Shown here in pieces: positions 25,627 to 34,112 of a stretch of 64,000 nt of DNA (positions are counted from its first letter, which is position 1; each line of letters begins with the position of its first letter). The stretch is from NCBI GenBank assembly GCA_020161365.1, contig JAIUNU010000006.1:62001-126000 (forward strand), given 5' to 3'. A program made the translations under genes and the position numbers. The notes beneath the pieces were generated by a model that saw only the letters and a list, made by a program, of their open reading frames with translations, made no database searches and had not been told where the DNA came from. Source of the stretch: Pseudomonadota bacterium (GTDB lineage: Bacteria > Pseudomonadota > Alphaproteobacteria > Caulobacterales > Caulobacteraceae).

Positions 25627-26352
25627 ATGCAGCTGTCCCTAGCCCTGGCCCGGTCTCCGCTGGAAAGCGTCCGCGACGCCCTGCTCTGCGAGTTCGGGCC
25701 TCAGCGGCCGGTGGCGCGGATGGACCCGATCTCGCAGCTGGTGAAGTCGTCGATCAGCGGCCGCACGGCTGATGCGGTGTCCTGGGCGGCGTTCCTGCGC
25801 CTGCGCGCGGCGTTCAAGTCCTGGGAGGACCTCTCGCGCGCCAAGGTCGCCCACGTGGCCATGGCCATTCAGGACGTGACCTTTCCGGAGGACAAGGCCC
25901 GCCACCTGACCACCGCCTTGCGGATGATCGAGGAAAAGGTCGGCTGGCTCTCGCTTAGCCATCTGAAAGCCCTGGAGGTCGACCAGGCGCGCTGGGAGCT
26001 GCAGGCCCTGCCCGGCGTCGGCGTCAAGGTGGCCGCCTGCGTCCTGAACTTCAGCGACCTGGCGATGCGGGCCCTGGTGGTCGACACAAACGTCGACCGC
26101 GTCGCCAAGCGGATCGGCCTGGTGGGCGCGGGCGACACGACCAACACCTATCACGCGCTGATGGCCATGACGCCGGCGACCTGGACCGCCGACGATCTCT
26201 TCGAACTGCACTGGCTGATGAAGCGAGGACTGGGCCAGATGCTGTGCGGGAAACAGGCGCCCAAGTGCGGAGCGTGTCCGGTCAAGCAGATGTGCGCGAA
26301 GGTGGGGATCGGTCACAGCGCCGAGGTGCTGACCTGGCGGCCGAGGGGATAG
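25627..26352 (+). CDS. Endonuclease III-like DNA glycosylase (HhH-GPD, 4Fe-4S)
   Basis: A 241-residue base-excision repair glycosylase. The helix-hairpin-helix LPGVGVKVAACVL carries the catalytic lysine K134, the aspartate is D153 (VVDTNVDRVAKRIGL), and a C207-x6-C214-x2-C217-x5-C223 cluster motif binds 4Fe-4S. It is more divergent than the housekeeping Nth and has a perfect LexA box 17 bases before the start. I recall an endonuclease III homologue among the Caulobacter SOS genes. It probably acts on oxidised or alkylated bases. Confidence 0.9.
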   Translation: MQLSLALARSPLESVRDALLCEFGPQRPVARMDPISQLVKSSISGRTADAVSWAAFLRLRAAFKSWEDLSRAKVAHVAMAIQDVTFPEDKARHLTTALRMIEEKVGWLSLSHLKALEVDQARWELQALPGVGVKVAACVLNFSDLAMRALVVDTNVDRVAKRIGLVGAGDTTNTYHALMAMTPATWTADDLFELHWLMKRGLGQMLCGKQAPKCGACPVKQMCAKVGIGHSAEVLTWRPRG

Positions 26353-26408
26353 CGGGGGCCGGAGGCGAGGGCAGCGGCGTTTCGAACCGTTGAAGTGATG
26401 CCCAGTAT

Positions 26409-26541
26409 CCCGACCTCCCCGGCGAACGCCGGGGGCCCAGATTCATTTTGGGCGGGTTGGGGACGCAATATTGAGCAACGCGAACGGGATAGATCGCCCG
26501 TGGCTTCGATCTGGATCCCGGCGTGCGCCGGGAAGGTCGGG
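26409..26541. repeat. Intergenic inverted repeat with hairpin ends (second family)
   Basis: Left arm 26409-26443 (CCCGACCTCCCCGGCGAACGCC...) and right arm 26509-26541 are imperfect inverted repeats of about 33 bases around a 65-base centre. Each arm contains its own short stem (CCGGCG-AA-CGCCGG; CCGGCG-TG-CGCCGG). It lies between convergent genes and its sequence differs from the GTGTCATCCCGG family. Confidence 0.7.
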
Positions 26542-26568
26542 TTTCGGGAGCTTCCCAAAGCCCGCCCC

Positions 26569-27537
26569 CTACCCCGCCGCCAGTTCCGTAAATGTCTTCG
26601 TTCCGATCGGATATCGGCGATAGTCGCGGTAGTCGAAGTGCCACCATTCCTCGGCGTAAACGGTGAAGCCGTCTGCCTCCATGGCCCCCCGCAGGATGGC
26701 CCGCAGCGCGCGCTGCTGGCTCGTGCCGCCGATGAAGTCGGCATAGGCGCGGGTCGAGAACTCGTCGTAGCGGCTGGGCATCTCGACCGGCCGGCCGGTC
26801 TTGAGGTCGTAGAGCGTCAGGTCCACCGCGCAGCCCCGGTTGTGGCGCGAGCCCTCGGCCGGGTCGGCGACGAAGATGCGGGCCTCGGGGGGCGTGGCCT
26901 CCCAGAACATCCAGGTAACAGACCAGGGCCGGTAGGCGTCATGGATCAGCAGCCCATAGCCCTGCGCCGCCAGGGCGCGATGGATGCGCGCCAGCGCCTC
27001 CGCCGCCGGGCGCTGCAGATAGGCCGCCGGCGTCTCATAGAGCGGGATGCCCATGAAATTGTTGGAGCCCGCATAGCGGATATCGCGCTTGATGCCCGGT
27101 TCGAGACTGGTGACCTCCACGAGGTCCGAAGGCAACTTGTCGCCCGCCTCGACCGGCGGCGTGGCCGCCAGGGCCCGCTGGCGCAGCAGGACCGGATCGG
27201 CCCGCACGGCCTTGCGGATCGCCGTCTCGACCTCGGCGCCGAAGTCGTGGAAGGCCAGAGGCTGGCCGTTCAGGCGAACCGCGCCCGTCTCCAGGATCAG
27301 TTCCCCGCCGCCCGCGATGGCGTAGCGCCCCCCGCCGAGCGGACTGAGGCGCGCGGCGCTGAAGCCCTCGCCATCGATATGGAGGGCGCCGTCCTGCTCG
27401 AAGACGGTGAAGGGCGCAGCCTTGTCGCCGTACTGCCCGATAGCGGCCAGCTCGGCGCGGCTCTGGGCGAAGGCGGCGGGCGCGGCCAGGCCGGCGGCGG
27501 TGAGCGCCAGGAAGGATCGTCGAACCACATTGCTCAT
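26569..27537 (-). CDS. D-alanyl-D-alanine dipeptidase (VanX/DdpX, M15D), exported
   Basis: A 322-residue exported zinc peptidase. Signal peptide VRRSFLALTAAGLAAPAAFA (cleavage near 24), then an N-terminal beta domain of about 100 residues, then the M15D catalytic domain. Zinc ligands are H232 and D239 (SRHNRGCAVDLTL) and H300, with catalytic E297 (EEWWHFDY); R203 in HDAYRPW is conserved. It hydrolyses D-Ala-D-Ala for cell-wall turnover rather than resistance, as no VanH/VanA genes are nearby. The N-terminal domain is extra compared with compact VanX. Confidence 0.91.
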   Translation of the reverse strand: MSNVVRRSFLALTAAGLAAPAAFAQSRAELAAIGQYGDKAAPFTVFEQDGALHIDGEGFSAARLSPLGGGRYAIAGGGELILETGAVRLNGQPLAFHDFGAEVETAIRKAVRADPVLLRQRALAATPPVEAGDKLPSDLVEVTSLEPGIKRDIRYAGSNNFMGIPLYETPAAYLQRPAAEALARIHRALAAQGYGLLIHDAYRPWSVTWMFWEATPPEARIFVADPAEGSRHNRGCAVDLTLYDLKTGRPVEMPSRYDEFSTRAYADFIGGTSQQRALRAILRGAMEADGFTVYAEEWWHFDYRDYRRYPIGTKTFTELAAG

Positions 27538-27552
27538 GCCGCAGCCCCTATC

Positions 27553-27662
27553 GTGTCATCCCGGCCGCAGCGTAGCGGAGAGCCGGGGCCCAGGGGTGAA
27601 GAAACGCCATGCGCGCCGCCCCTAGGTCCCGGATAGCCTCTGCGAGGCTTCCGGGATGACAC
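27553..27662. repeat. Dispersed intergenic inverted-repeat element, copy 2 (reversed)
   Basis: A 110-base copy of the GTGTCATCCCGG element, in the opposite orientation to the one at 19686. Termini are perfect inverted repeats (GTGTCATCCCGG / CCGGGATGACAC) and the AGCCTCTGCGAGGCT stem-loop is retained. It sits between the dipeptidase start and the mmsA stop. Confidence 0.82.
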
Positions 27663-27671
27663 AGGTAATGG

Positions 27672-29168
27672 CTACTTCATCGTCGGAATAACGAAGCTCG
27701 AGTCCGCCACCTCGCCCTCGGGCCAGCGGGCGGTGACCGTCTTGACCTTGGTGTAGAACTTAACGCCCTCGACGCCGTGCTGGTTGGTGTCACCGAAGGC
27801 CGAGCGCTTCCAGCCGCCGAAGGTGTGATAGGCCACCGGCACCGGGATCGGCACGTTGATGCCCACCATGCCGACATTCACGTTCGCGGCGAACTCGCGC
27901 GCGGCGCGGCCGTTGCGGGTGAAGATGGCGACGCCGTTACCGTACTGGTGCTCGGACGGCAGCGCGATGGCCTCTTCCAGGGTCTCGGCGCGGACGATCT
28001 GAAGAACAGGGCCGAAGATCTCCTCATGATAAGTCTTCATGCCCTTCGTGACGCCGTCGAACAGCGACGGGCCGATGAAGAAGCCCTTCTCGAAGCCTTG
28101 CAGCTGGAAGTCGCGGCCGTCGACCACGAGCTCGGCGCCCTCCTCCTGGCCGATGCGGATGTAGTCGGCGATCTTGGCGCGGTGCTGGGCGCTGACCACC
28201 GGGCCGTAGTGGGCGTCGGGATCGGTGGAGACACCGACCTTCAGCGTGCCGATCTCGGCGACCATCCGCTCGCGCAGTTCGTCGGCGGTCTTCTTGCCGA
28301 CCGGCACCACCACCGGCAGGGCCATGCAGCGCTCGCCGGCCGAGCCGAAGGCCGCGCCCGACAGGTCCTTGACCACCTGGTCCATGTCGGCGTCGGGCAG
28401 GACGATGCCGTGGTTCTTGGCGCCGCCCATGGCCTGGACGCGTTTCCCGTGCGCTGTACCGGTCTGGTAGACGTAGTGGGCGATATCAGAGCTGCCCACG
28501 AAGCTGACCGCGCGGATCAGCGGGTGGGTCAGGATGGCGTCGACCGCGCTCTTGTCGCCATGCACGACGTTCAGCACGCCGGCTGGCGCGCCGGCCTCCA
28601 TCATCAGCTCGGCCAGCTTGACCGGCACCGTCGGATCCTTCTCCGAGGGCTTGAGGATGAAGCTGTTGCCCACCGCGATGCTGATGCCGAACATCCACAT
28701 CGGGATCATGGCCGGGAAGTTGAACGGGGTGATGCCCGCGCAGACGCCCAGCGGCTGGCGCATCGAATAGACGTCGATGCCGGGACCCGCGCCTTCGGTG
28801 TATTCGCCCTTCAGGATGTGAGGGATGCCGCAGGCGAACTCGATGACCTCCAGGCCCCGCTGAATGTCGCCCTTGGCGTCGGCGATGACCTTGCCGTGCT
28901 CGGACGACAGGATCTCGGCCAGCGTGTTCATGTCGCGCTCAATGAGGCGCTTGAACTCGAACATGATCCGGGCGCGGCGCTGCGGGTTGGTCTGGGCCCA
29001 ACCGATCTGGGCCTTGGCGGCGATCTGGACGGCGGCGTCCAGCTCGGCGTCGGTCGCGAACTGAACGCGGGCCTGGACCTCGCCGGTGTTGGGGTTGAAG
29101 ACGTCGCCGAAGCGGCCGGAGGTCCCGACCAGGGTCTGACCGTTCACGAAATGGGCGATGTCTCGCAT
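27672..29168 (-). CDS. mmsA: CoA-acylating methylmalonate-semialdehyde dehydrogenase
   Basis: A 498-residue NAD-dependent dehydrogenase of valine and myo-inositol catabolism, forming propionyl-CoA or acetyl-CoA. The active-site cysteine lies in GERCMALPVVVPVG; PFNFPAMIPMWMFGISIAVGNSFILKPSEKDP and KNHGIVLPDADMD are diagnostic of the MmsA branch. C-terminal GGWKRSAFGDTNQHGVEGVKFYTKVKTVTARWP is complete. It stands alone here; no other mms or iol genes are adjacent. Confidence 0.96.
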   Translation of the reverse strand: MRDIAHFVNGQTLVGTSGRFGDVFNPNTGEVQARVQFATDAELDAAVQIAAKAQIGWAQTNPQRRARIMFEFKRLIERDMNTLAEILSSEHGKVIADAKGDIQRGLEVIEFACGIPHILKGEYTEGAGPGIDVYSMRQPLGVCAGITPFNFPAMIPMWMFGISIAVGNSFILKPSEKDPTVPVKLAELMMEAGAPAGVLNVVHGDKSAVDAILTHPLIRAVSFVGSSDIAHYVYQTGTAHGKRVQAMGGAKNHGIVLPDADMDQVVKDLSGAAFGSAGERCMALPVVVPVGKKTADELRERMVAEIGTLKVGVSTDPDAHYGPVVSAQHRAKIADYIRIGQEEGAELVVDGRDFQLQGFEKGFFIGPSLFDGVTKGMKTYHEEIFGPVLQIVRAETLEEAIALPSEHQYGNGVAIFTRNGRAAREFAANVNVGMVGINVPIPVPVAYHTFGGWKRSAFGDTNQHGVEGVKFYTKVKTVTARWPEGEVADSSFVIPTMK

Positions 29169-29242
29169 GATGCGCTCCCTAACGCTGTTTTGCGCGTCAA
29201 TAGCACCCCAGGATCACGCCGTATCGCGCGAAATCCTGCCGA

Positions 29243-29767
29243 CTACTCCGCGTCGACGTGTACGCGGCGAAACCGCCCCTGCAGATAGACCAGTGGTTCG
29301 TGGTCCGGGTCGTACCGCAGCTTCACCACGCGCCCGACATAGACACGATGATCCCCGGCGTCGAAGGCGTGATGCGTCTCGCATTCGAAATTGGCCATGC
29401 ATTCGGGCAGGATCGGCACGCCTGTGCGCCAGGTTTCGGTCTCAAGGCCGGCGAAGCGGTCGGTGTCCTTCTGGACGAACTGGCGAGCCAGTTGCTGGTG
29501 TTCGGCGTGGAGGACATTGACGGCGAACCGCTGGGCGGCGTCCAAGGCCGGAAGGCTGGACGACTTCAAGTCGACGCAGATGAGGGCCAACGGCGGATCA
29601 AGCGACACCGACGTGAAAGAGTTCGCGGTCAGACCCACCCGGCGGCCGTCGGGGGCTACAGTGGTGACGACGGTCACCCCTGTCGTAAAGCATCCGAACG
29701 CGTTGCGCAGAGCTCGGGCGTCATGCTCAGCGCCCTCCCCCAATTCGATCGTAACCGCCTGACTCAT
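29243..29767 (-). CDS. Flavin reductase domain protein
   Basis: A 174-residue FMN-binding flavin:NAD(P)H reductase-like protein (AFGCFTTGVTVVTTVAPDG, GLTANSFTSVSLDPPLALICVD, FECETHHAFDAGDHRVYVGRVV). ATG 29767 begins MSQAV; a TTG 36 bases earlier is in frame but improbable. It lies 39 bases after the stop of the cupin-like gene on the same strand and may be the tail of that operon. Its partner monooxygenase, if any, is not in the window. Confidence 0.88.
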   Translation of the reverse strand: MSQAVTIELGEGAEHDARALRNAFGCFTTGVTVVTTVAPDGRRVGLTANSFTSVSLDPPLALICVDLKSSSLPALDAAQRFAVNVLHAEHQQLARQFVQKDTDRFAGLETETWRTGVPILPECMANFECETHHAFDAGDHRVYVGRVVKLRYDPDHEPLVYLQGRFRRVHVDAE

Positions 29768-29806
29768 CGGGCTAGCAGTGGGGCAAAGCGGCGCGACGGG
29801 CAAGCT

Positions 29807-30730
29807 CTAGGGTCGTGGCGACTCCACCAAAACGCCGGGCTGCCCCGCATCCAAACCGAAGGTGACCGGCAGGTGACGCACATGCGGCGTCTGCAAGCCG
29901 AGCGCCTTGGCCCCGCGCGCGATCGCCAGCTTGCCTAGCGCCATGGGACCGAAACCCTCCTGGATGCGCGGATTGGCGCCCAGCCGACGGCGCAGCACGC
30001 CGTTGGCATAGATCACGTTGGCCCTCATCAGGGCCGGCGGCGTCATGAACTCGATCGAGATCGAGACATTCAGCATCGGACCGTTCTCGATCCGGTGCGG
30101 GGCGTTCTGGCGCCAAGTCACCATCTTGCCAGGCGTCAGGTCCACTTCCTGCGCGCCCTTGTCCCATTCCGGATCGAAGGCGAACTGCTCGGCCGTCTCG
30201 CGCAGGACGATCTTCTCGAGGGCGAGATCGCCGACATAGGGATCGGCCACCGGATAGACCCAGACCTTCTTCTGCCCGCGGATCTGCCACAGTGACACCA
30301 GCGGCACGTCCAGATGGTAGAAGACCTGCGCGTTGGCGCTCGAGATCAGCATGCCAAGATCGCGCTTGAAGGTGCGCAGACCGGGAACATGCGCCTCCTT
30401 GTCGGCGAAAATCTCGTTCGAAAGGGCCGCGTATTCCGGGACGTGATCATTGGTCTGGCGCAGGTTCAGCCAGATGCGACCGGACTTGGCGGCCTCAAGC
30501 AATTGATCGCCGGTCAGGTTACCGGCCGAGCCCTTGCGCCAGGTGGTCCAGGCCTTGGGGTCCTCGCCCATGGTGAAGACGCCCAGCTTCTCGCGAGGAT
30601 AGAGATCGAGCAACCTCGCCAGCCCCTCGTCGTCGAACATCGGACGCTCGTGCAGCGCGTGCTGGAAGGTCAGGTTTTCGTGGCCGAAGGCCTTGGCCTT
30701 CTCCGGCGTCCAGTCGGTGATCACGCTCAC
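29807..30730 (-). CDS. Cupin-like protein with HxD...H motif (possible Fe(II) oxygenase)
   Basis: A 307-residue protein starting at GTG 30730, which overlaps the glycosyltransferase stop as GTGA; the upstream open frame is noncoding. A jelly-roll core is suggested by VFYHLDVPLVSLWQIRGQKKVWVYP and MVTWRQNAPHRIENG. H139-x-D141 and H212, with R213, could form a 2-oxoglutarate/Fe(II) site like those of JmjC or hydroxylase cupins. It is coupled to a GT2 enzyme and an acyltransferase, pointing to modification of a glycan or its lipid carrier. Enzyme activity is inference. Confidence 0.72.
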   Translation of the reverse strand: MSVITDWTPEKAKAFGHENLTFQHALHERPMFDDEGLARLLDLYPREKLGVFTMGEDPKAWTTWRKGSAGNLTGDQLLEAAKSGRIWLNLRQTNDHVPEYAALSNEIFADKEAHVPGLRTFKRDLGMLISSANAQVFYHLDVPLVSLWQIRGQKKVWVYPVADPYVGDLALEKIVLRETAEQFAFDPEWDKGAQEVDLTPGKMVTWRQNAPHRIENGPMLNVSISIEFMTPPALMRANVIYANGVLRRRLGANPRIQEGFGPMALGKLAIARGAKALGLQTPHVRHLPVTFGLDAGQPGVLVESPRP

Positions 30731-31647
30731 GCGGTCCTCCCGTAGAATTGGATCTTGAAGGGGCCCCACCAGAAGGTCTTGCCGAGACCGCGCGCCGCAC
30801 GATCCAGCCACTCGGCGCGATCCTCCGCGCGCAAACCCCACTTGAGCGCGGCGACCACCCCGAAGCAGGCGGCCTGCCCCAAACCGATCAGCATCCAGCG
30901 AGCGACGCCGAGGGTGTCGCGCGGCTGGGCGGCCGCGCAGTGCGACGATGGTCCTTGGCCGTAGGCGAAGGCGCGCGGGATCGTGTAGCGCAGGTTCAGT
31001 CGCGCCGGGACGGGATCTTCCCACACCCAGGCGGCGGGCTCCCAGGCGAAGCGTTTGCCCGCCGCGCCCATATGGCCGAACAGCAGGTCGTCCTCGCCGC
31101 CGATATGGTTGCGCTCGGCCGCAAAGGGCGCGACCGGGTCGGGCAAGGCCGAACGCCGGATCAAGCTGTCGCCGCAGCCGTAATGGTGCTGGATAATCCC
31201 AGGCTCGGCGGGCCCGACCCGCGAGAAGAAGCGTTCCAGGTATTGCCGGTGCTGCGTGACGTGGGCCGGCGCGCGCGCCTTGACCGGGCCGAACACGACG
31301 TCGGCGTCATAGCGGTCCTGCGCGGCCAGCAAAGCCGCCAGCCAGCCGCTCGGCGCTTCCTCATCATCGTCAAGAAATGCGATGAAGTCGCCTGAGGCGC
31401 GCGCCATGCCCGCGTTCCGCGCGAAGGCGACGCCCGGCCGCTTCTCGTTGACGTAGATGACCGGACAGGGCGCGCCCTTGCTCAAGGCGTCGACCAAAGA
31501 CTTGGCCGACGGTGTCTGGTCATTGTCGACGATCACCACTTCAAGCTCGGCGAAGTCGACACCGGTCTGGCCGAACACCGAGCGCGCCGCGACGGCCAGG
31601 CCATCGGGGCGTCGCTGGGTGGGGATCATGACCGTGACGCGCGCCAT
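30727..31647 (-). CDS. Family 2 glycosyltransferase
   Basis: A 306-residue GT-A glycosyltransferase. The nucleotide-sugar segment VEVVIVDNDQTP-type (about 36-46) and the metal-binding D93-D-D95 (FIAFLDDDEEAP) are visible, and a later GGEDDLLFGHMGAAG gives the acceptor/base region. ATG 31647 overlaps the acyltransferase stop (TGATG), and its own stop overlaps the cupin start. Donor and acceptor are unknown. Confidence 0.9.
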   Translation of the reverse strand: MARVTVMIPTQRRPDGLAVAARSVFGQTGVDFAELEVVIVDNDQTPSAKSLVDALSKGAPCPVIYVNEKRPGVAFARNAGMARASGDFIAFLDDDEEAPSGWLAALLAAQDRYDADVVFGPVKARAPAHVTQHRQYLERFFSRVGPAEPGIIQHHYGCGDSLIRRSALPDPVAPFAAERNHIGGEDDLLFGHMGAAGKRFAWEPAAWVWEDPVPARLNLRYTIPRAFAYGQGPSSHCAAAQPRDTLGVARWMLIGLGQAACFGVVAALKWGLRAEDRAEWLDRAARGLGKTFWWGPFKIQFYGRTA

Positions 31648-32798
31648 CAGGCCTCCGTATGCTCTCCGCGCGCCCGCTGGGCCCGAGCCGCCACAGCCTC
31701 GACAAAGCCCCGAACGCGACCGATGACCGTCAGTTCAGTGCTGGCGATGGCGTCCATCCGGCGGCGCAATTGGCCGACGGGACCCGCGCCATGGGCGCCA
31801 GCCAAGGTCCACACGCTTTCCACCGAATGGGCCACGCAGCCCGCGACGCTGGCGGCCGTCGCCGCGCCCTCGCCGATCTGGAAGGTTCGCAGACCATAGG
31901 CGCGCTTGTAGTGGTCGTGGCCAGGACCAAGGTCATAACGCGTGAGACCCAACTCAGGCATGGCCGCGATGGCCCGCAGGAAAAAGATCTGTCCAGGCGA
32001 CCAAGCGGCCATGGCGGGGTTAGTCGAAGCGATCCAGGGATGATAGGTCGCGCCCTGGCGCACGCCGAAATGCCCCCCGATCAGAAGGTCGCCAGCGTAA
32101 AGGTTGATCATCAGACCGCGCATTTCGCCGTCGCGCGTGGTGAACAGGTCCGCCATCAACTCACGCGTCCAATCGGCCCGCAGGAAGTCGTGACCGCCGG
32201 TGCGGATCAACTGATCACGCTTCCAGTCGATCAGCAGGTTGAAGGCGTCCCGCGACATGTCACCGGCCACTAGGCGCACCGCCCCGACCTCGCGGTCCAG
32301 CTTGTTGTCCAAGCGGCGGTAGTTCTTGATCTTTTTCGGACTTTCGGCGCGCACAGCCTCGAGATAGGCCTCGGCGGTCGTGCCGTTCAGATCGATCAGA
32401 TAGGCCGTGCGGTCAGTGTCCGGCGAGGCGGGGAAGACGCCGTGCGGATCGACCAGACCCGAATAGCGGAACACGCTGACCTCGGCGGCGCGCAACACAT
32501 CGGCGATCCGCAGTCCCGCCTCGGGACGGGAGACCAGGCCATGATAGTCGGAGAGCGGCGCGCCGATCGGCCGCGCCAAGCCCCCCGGCCGCCGATGGAA
32601 CGGCAGGAAGCCGACGATCTCTCCGGCGCGGCGCACGACGGCCACCCGCGCATCTTCACGAACCTTTCCAACGGCTTGCGCGAACTCAGGGCCGAGCAAA
32701 GGGTTCGCGAAGCCGTCCGCCTCAGCGGCAAGACTCCGCCACAACGCCGCGTCGGCGGCGCTCAACGAGCTCGGATGAAGGGTCTCGACGGTCAGCAT
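31647..32798 (-). CDS. CelD/BioF2-like GNAT acyltransferase
   Basis: A 383-residue protein with the Acetyltransf_6 (CelD/FemAB-like GNAT) fold: residues about 135-300 include SPKKIKNYRRLDNKLDREVG and GLMINLYAGDLLIGGHFGVRQGATYHPWIAS, then LGLTRYDLGPGHDHYKRAYG. ATG 32798 has AGGTGG upstream; the open frame to 32927 is not supported. The fold is shared with polysaccharide acyltransferases such as Caulobacter HfsK, but this is not hfsK by context. It begins the coupled GNAT-GT2-cupin unit. Confidence 0.82.
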   Translation of the reverse strand: MLTVETLHPSSLSAADAALWRSLAAEADGFANPLLGPEFAQAVGKVREDARVAVVRRAGEIVGFLPFHRRPGGLARPIGAPLSDYHGLVSRPEAGLRIADVLRAAEVSVFRYSGLVDPHGVFPASPDTDRTAYLIDLNGTTAEAYLEAVRAESPKKIKNYRRLDNKLDREVGAVRLVAGDMSRDAFNLLIDWKRDQLIRTGGHDFLRADWTRELMADLFTTRDGEMRGLMINLYAGDLLIGGHFGVRQGATYHPWIASTNPAMAAWSPGQIFFLRAIAAMPELGLTRYDLGPGHDHYKRAYGLRTFQIGEGAATAASVAGCVAHSVESVWTLAGAHGAGPVGQLRRRMDAIASTELTVIGRVRGFVEAVAARAQRARGEHTEA

Positions 32799-32890
32799 GT
32801 CCACCTGTCCTACCCCGGAGCGGGTTAGGGAAAGATGGATTGCGCGTGCAATCGACGGGCCACGCGTCGGCCGGTCGACACGAAATGGGT

Positions 32891-33385
32891 TCAGCCGAAA
32901 GTGGTCTTCAGGATCCTTTCCAGCCAAAGCTGGTCGACCTCATCGAAGGCGGCGGGCCGATCGGAGTCCACATCGAAGACAGCGATCAACTCGCCGTCGG
33001 TTCCAAAGACCGGCACCACGATTTCGCTCTGCGAACGACCATCGCAGGCGATGTGTCCAGGAAAGGCATGGACATCGGGCACCAGTTGGGTCTCGCCCGT
33101 AGCCGCAGCGGCGCCACAGACGCCCCGCCCGAAGGCGATGCGCAGGCACCCCAGTGTGCCTTGATAGGGTCCCACCACCAGTTCCCGGTCCTTCGCGGGA
33201 TCCACCACGTAGAAGCCGGTCCAGAAATAGGTGTCGAAGCTGTTGGCCAGCATCGAGGCGACGGTCGCCATTCGGGCGGTCAGGTTTGACTCACCGTCCA
33301 GAACGGACGCAATCTCCTCGGCGACCTCGGCGTAGCGGGTGGCCTTGTCGGCGGAAAGGGTGAGGTCGTTGAATGCTTCGGCCAT
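32891..33385 (-). CDS. msrC: Free methionine-(R)-sulfoxide reductase (GAF domain)
   Basis: A 164-residue GAF-domain enzyme that reduces free Met-R-sulfoxide. Redox cysteines C80, C90 and C114 are in the positions expected for fRMsr (LGCLRIAFGRGVCG and HIACDGRSQSE). ATG 33385 gives the family length; the longer frame to 33718 lies over the stress-protein gene. It is 52 bases downstream of the universal stress protein on the same strand, forming a small oxidative-stress pair. Confidence 0.93.
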   Translation of the reverse strand: MAEAFNDLTLSADKATRYAEVAEEIASVLDGESNLTARMATVASMLANSFDTYFWTGFYVVDPAKDRELVVGPYQGTLGCLRIAFGRGVCGAAAATGETQLVPDVHAFPGHIACDGRSQSEIVVPVFGTDGELIAVFDVDSDRPAAFDEVDQLWLERILKTTFG

Positions 33386-33437
33386 GGCGCGGATATAGCG
33401 CGGCCGAAGCGCGATGTCAGAGGGCGCCGTCGATTTA

Positions 33438-33929
33438 TCAGGCGGGGGTGTTGGCCGCTCGCCGAGCCAGTTCTTCCGCGAATTCGGCGTCGCTGATCGG
33501 ACGCCGCGCGACGAGCAAGCTGCATTCGACATCATCAACGATGTAGGCCCCGGAGGGGCCGTTCCACCAGCGCTCAAGGAAGCTGCGGCGGCGATGTCCC
33601 AGCACGACCAGGTCGGCGGAAACCTCCCGCGCGAAGGCGCTGATCGTGGTCGCCGGATCACCGCGCAGCACATGGCCTGTGGCGGTGAGCCCCAGGCTCC
33701 GAAGTTTCTCCAGTCCATCCTGAACCAGCTCGTGGCTGGCGGCGATGATGTGCTCGGCCGCGCCGGGTTGCGCGCCCTCGGCCATGGCTAGGCCCTTGCT
33801 TTCAGGCAGCACGCACAAAAGCCAAACGGTCGACTGATAGCGACAAGCCAGCAGGGCCCCTTCGCGCAGCGCTGTTCTGGCTTCATGACTGCCATCGAAG
33901 GCCAGAACGATCTTCTCGTACACGCGCAT
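33438..33929 (-). CDS. Universal stress protein (UspA family)
   Basis: A 163-residue single-domain USP. The start MRVYEKIVLAFDGSHEA and core ADLVVLGHRRRSFLERWWNGPSGAYIVDDVECSLLVAR are typical. The ATP motif GxxGx9G(S/T) is degenerate (the second glycine is Arg), so ATP binding is uncertain. ATG 33929 is chosen over an open frame starting eight residues earlier. Stress-related by family. Confidence 0.88.
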   Translation of the reverse strand: MRVYEKIVLAFDGSHEARTALREGALLACRYQSTVWLLCVLPESKGLAMAEGAQPGAAEHIIAASHELVQDGLEKLRSLGLTATGHVLRGDPATTISAFAREVSADLVVLGHRRRSFLERWWNGPSGAYIVDDVECSLLVARRPISDAEFAEELARRAANTPA

Positions 33930-34112
33930 CCCCCAAAGGCCCCCTTGGCCCATCCGCCCACAGGTTCAACCGACGCGCCGCTTCGCTCAAGCCCTATCGC
34001 AACTGCCTGTGGATCGCCGTCGCGGCGCCCTTTCGCTCTCCTCGCGAATCCCGCGACGGTCCGCATGGAAGTCAGCAACCCGGGCGCCGGCTCGGAAAGT
34101 TCAAAGGGGCGT

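Noticed and set aside
27777..29288. 503-residue open frame antisense to mmsA
   Set aside because: Rich in Asp/Gly/Val/His with no recognisable domain; an antisense shadow of a well-identified gene.
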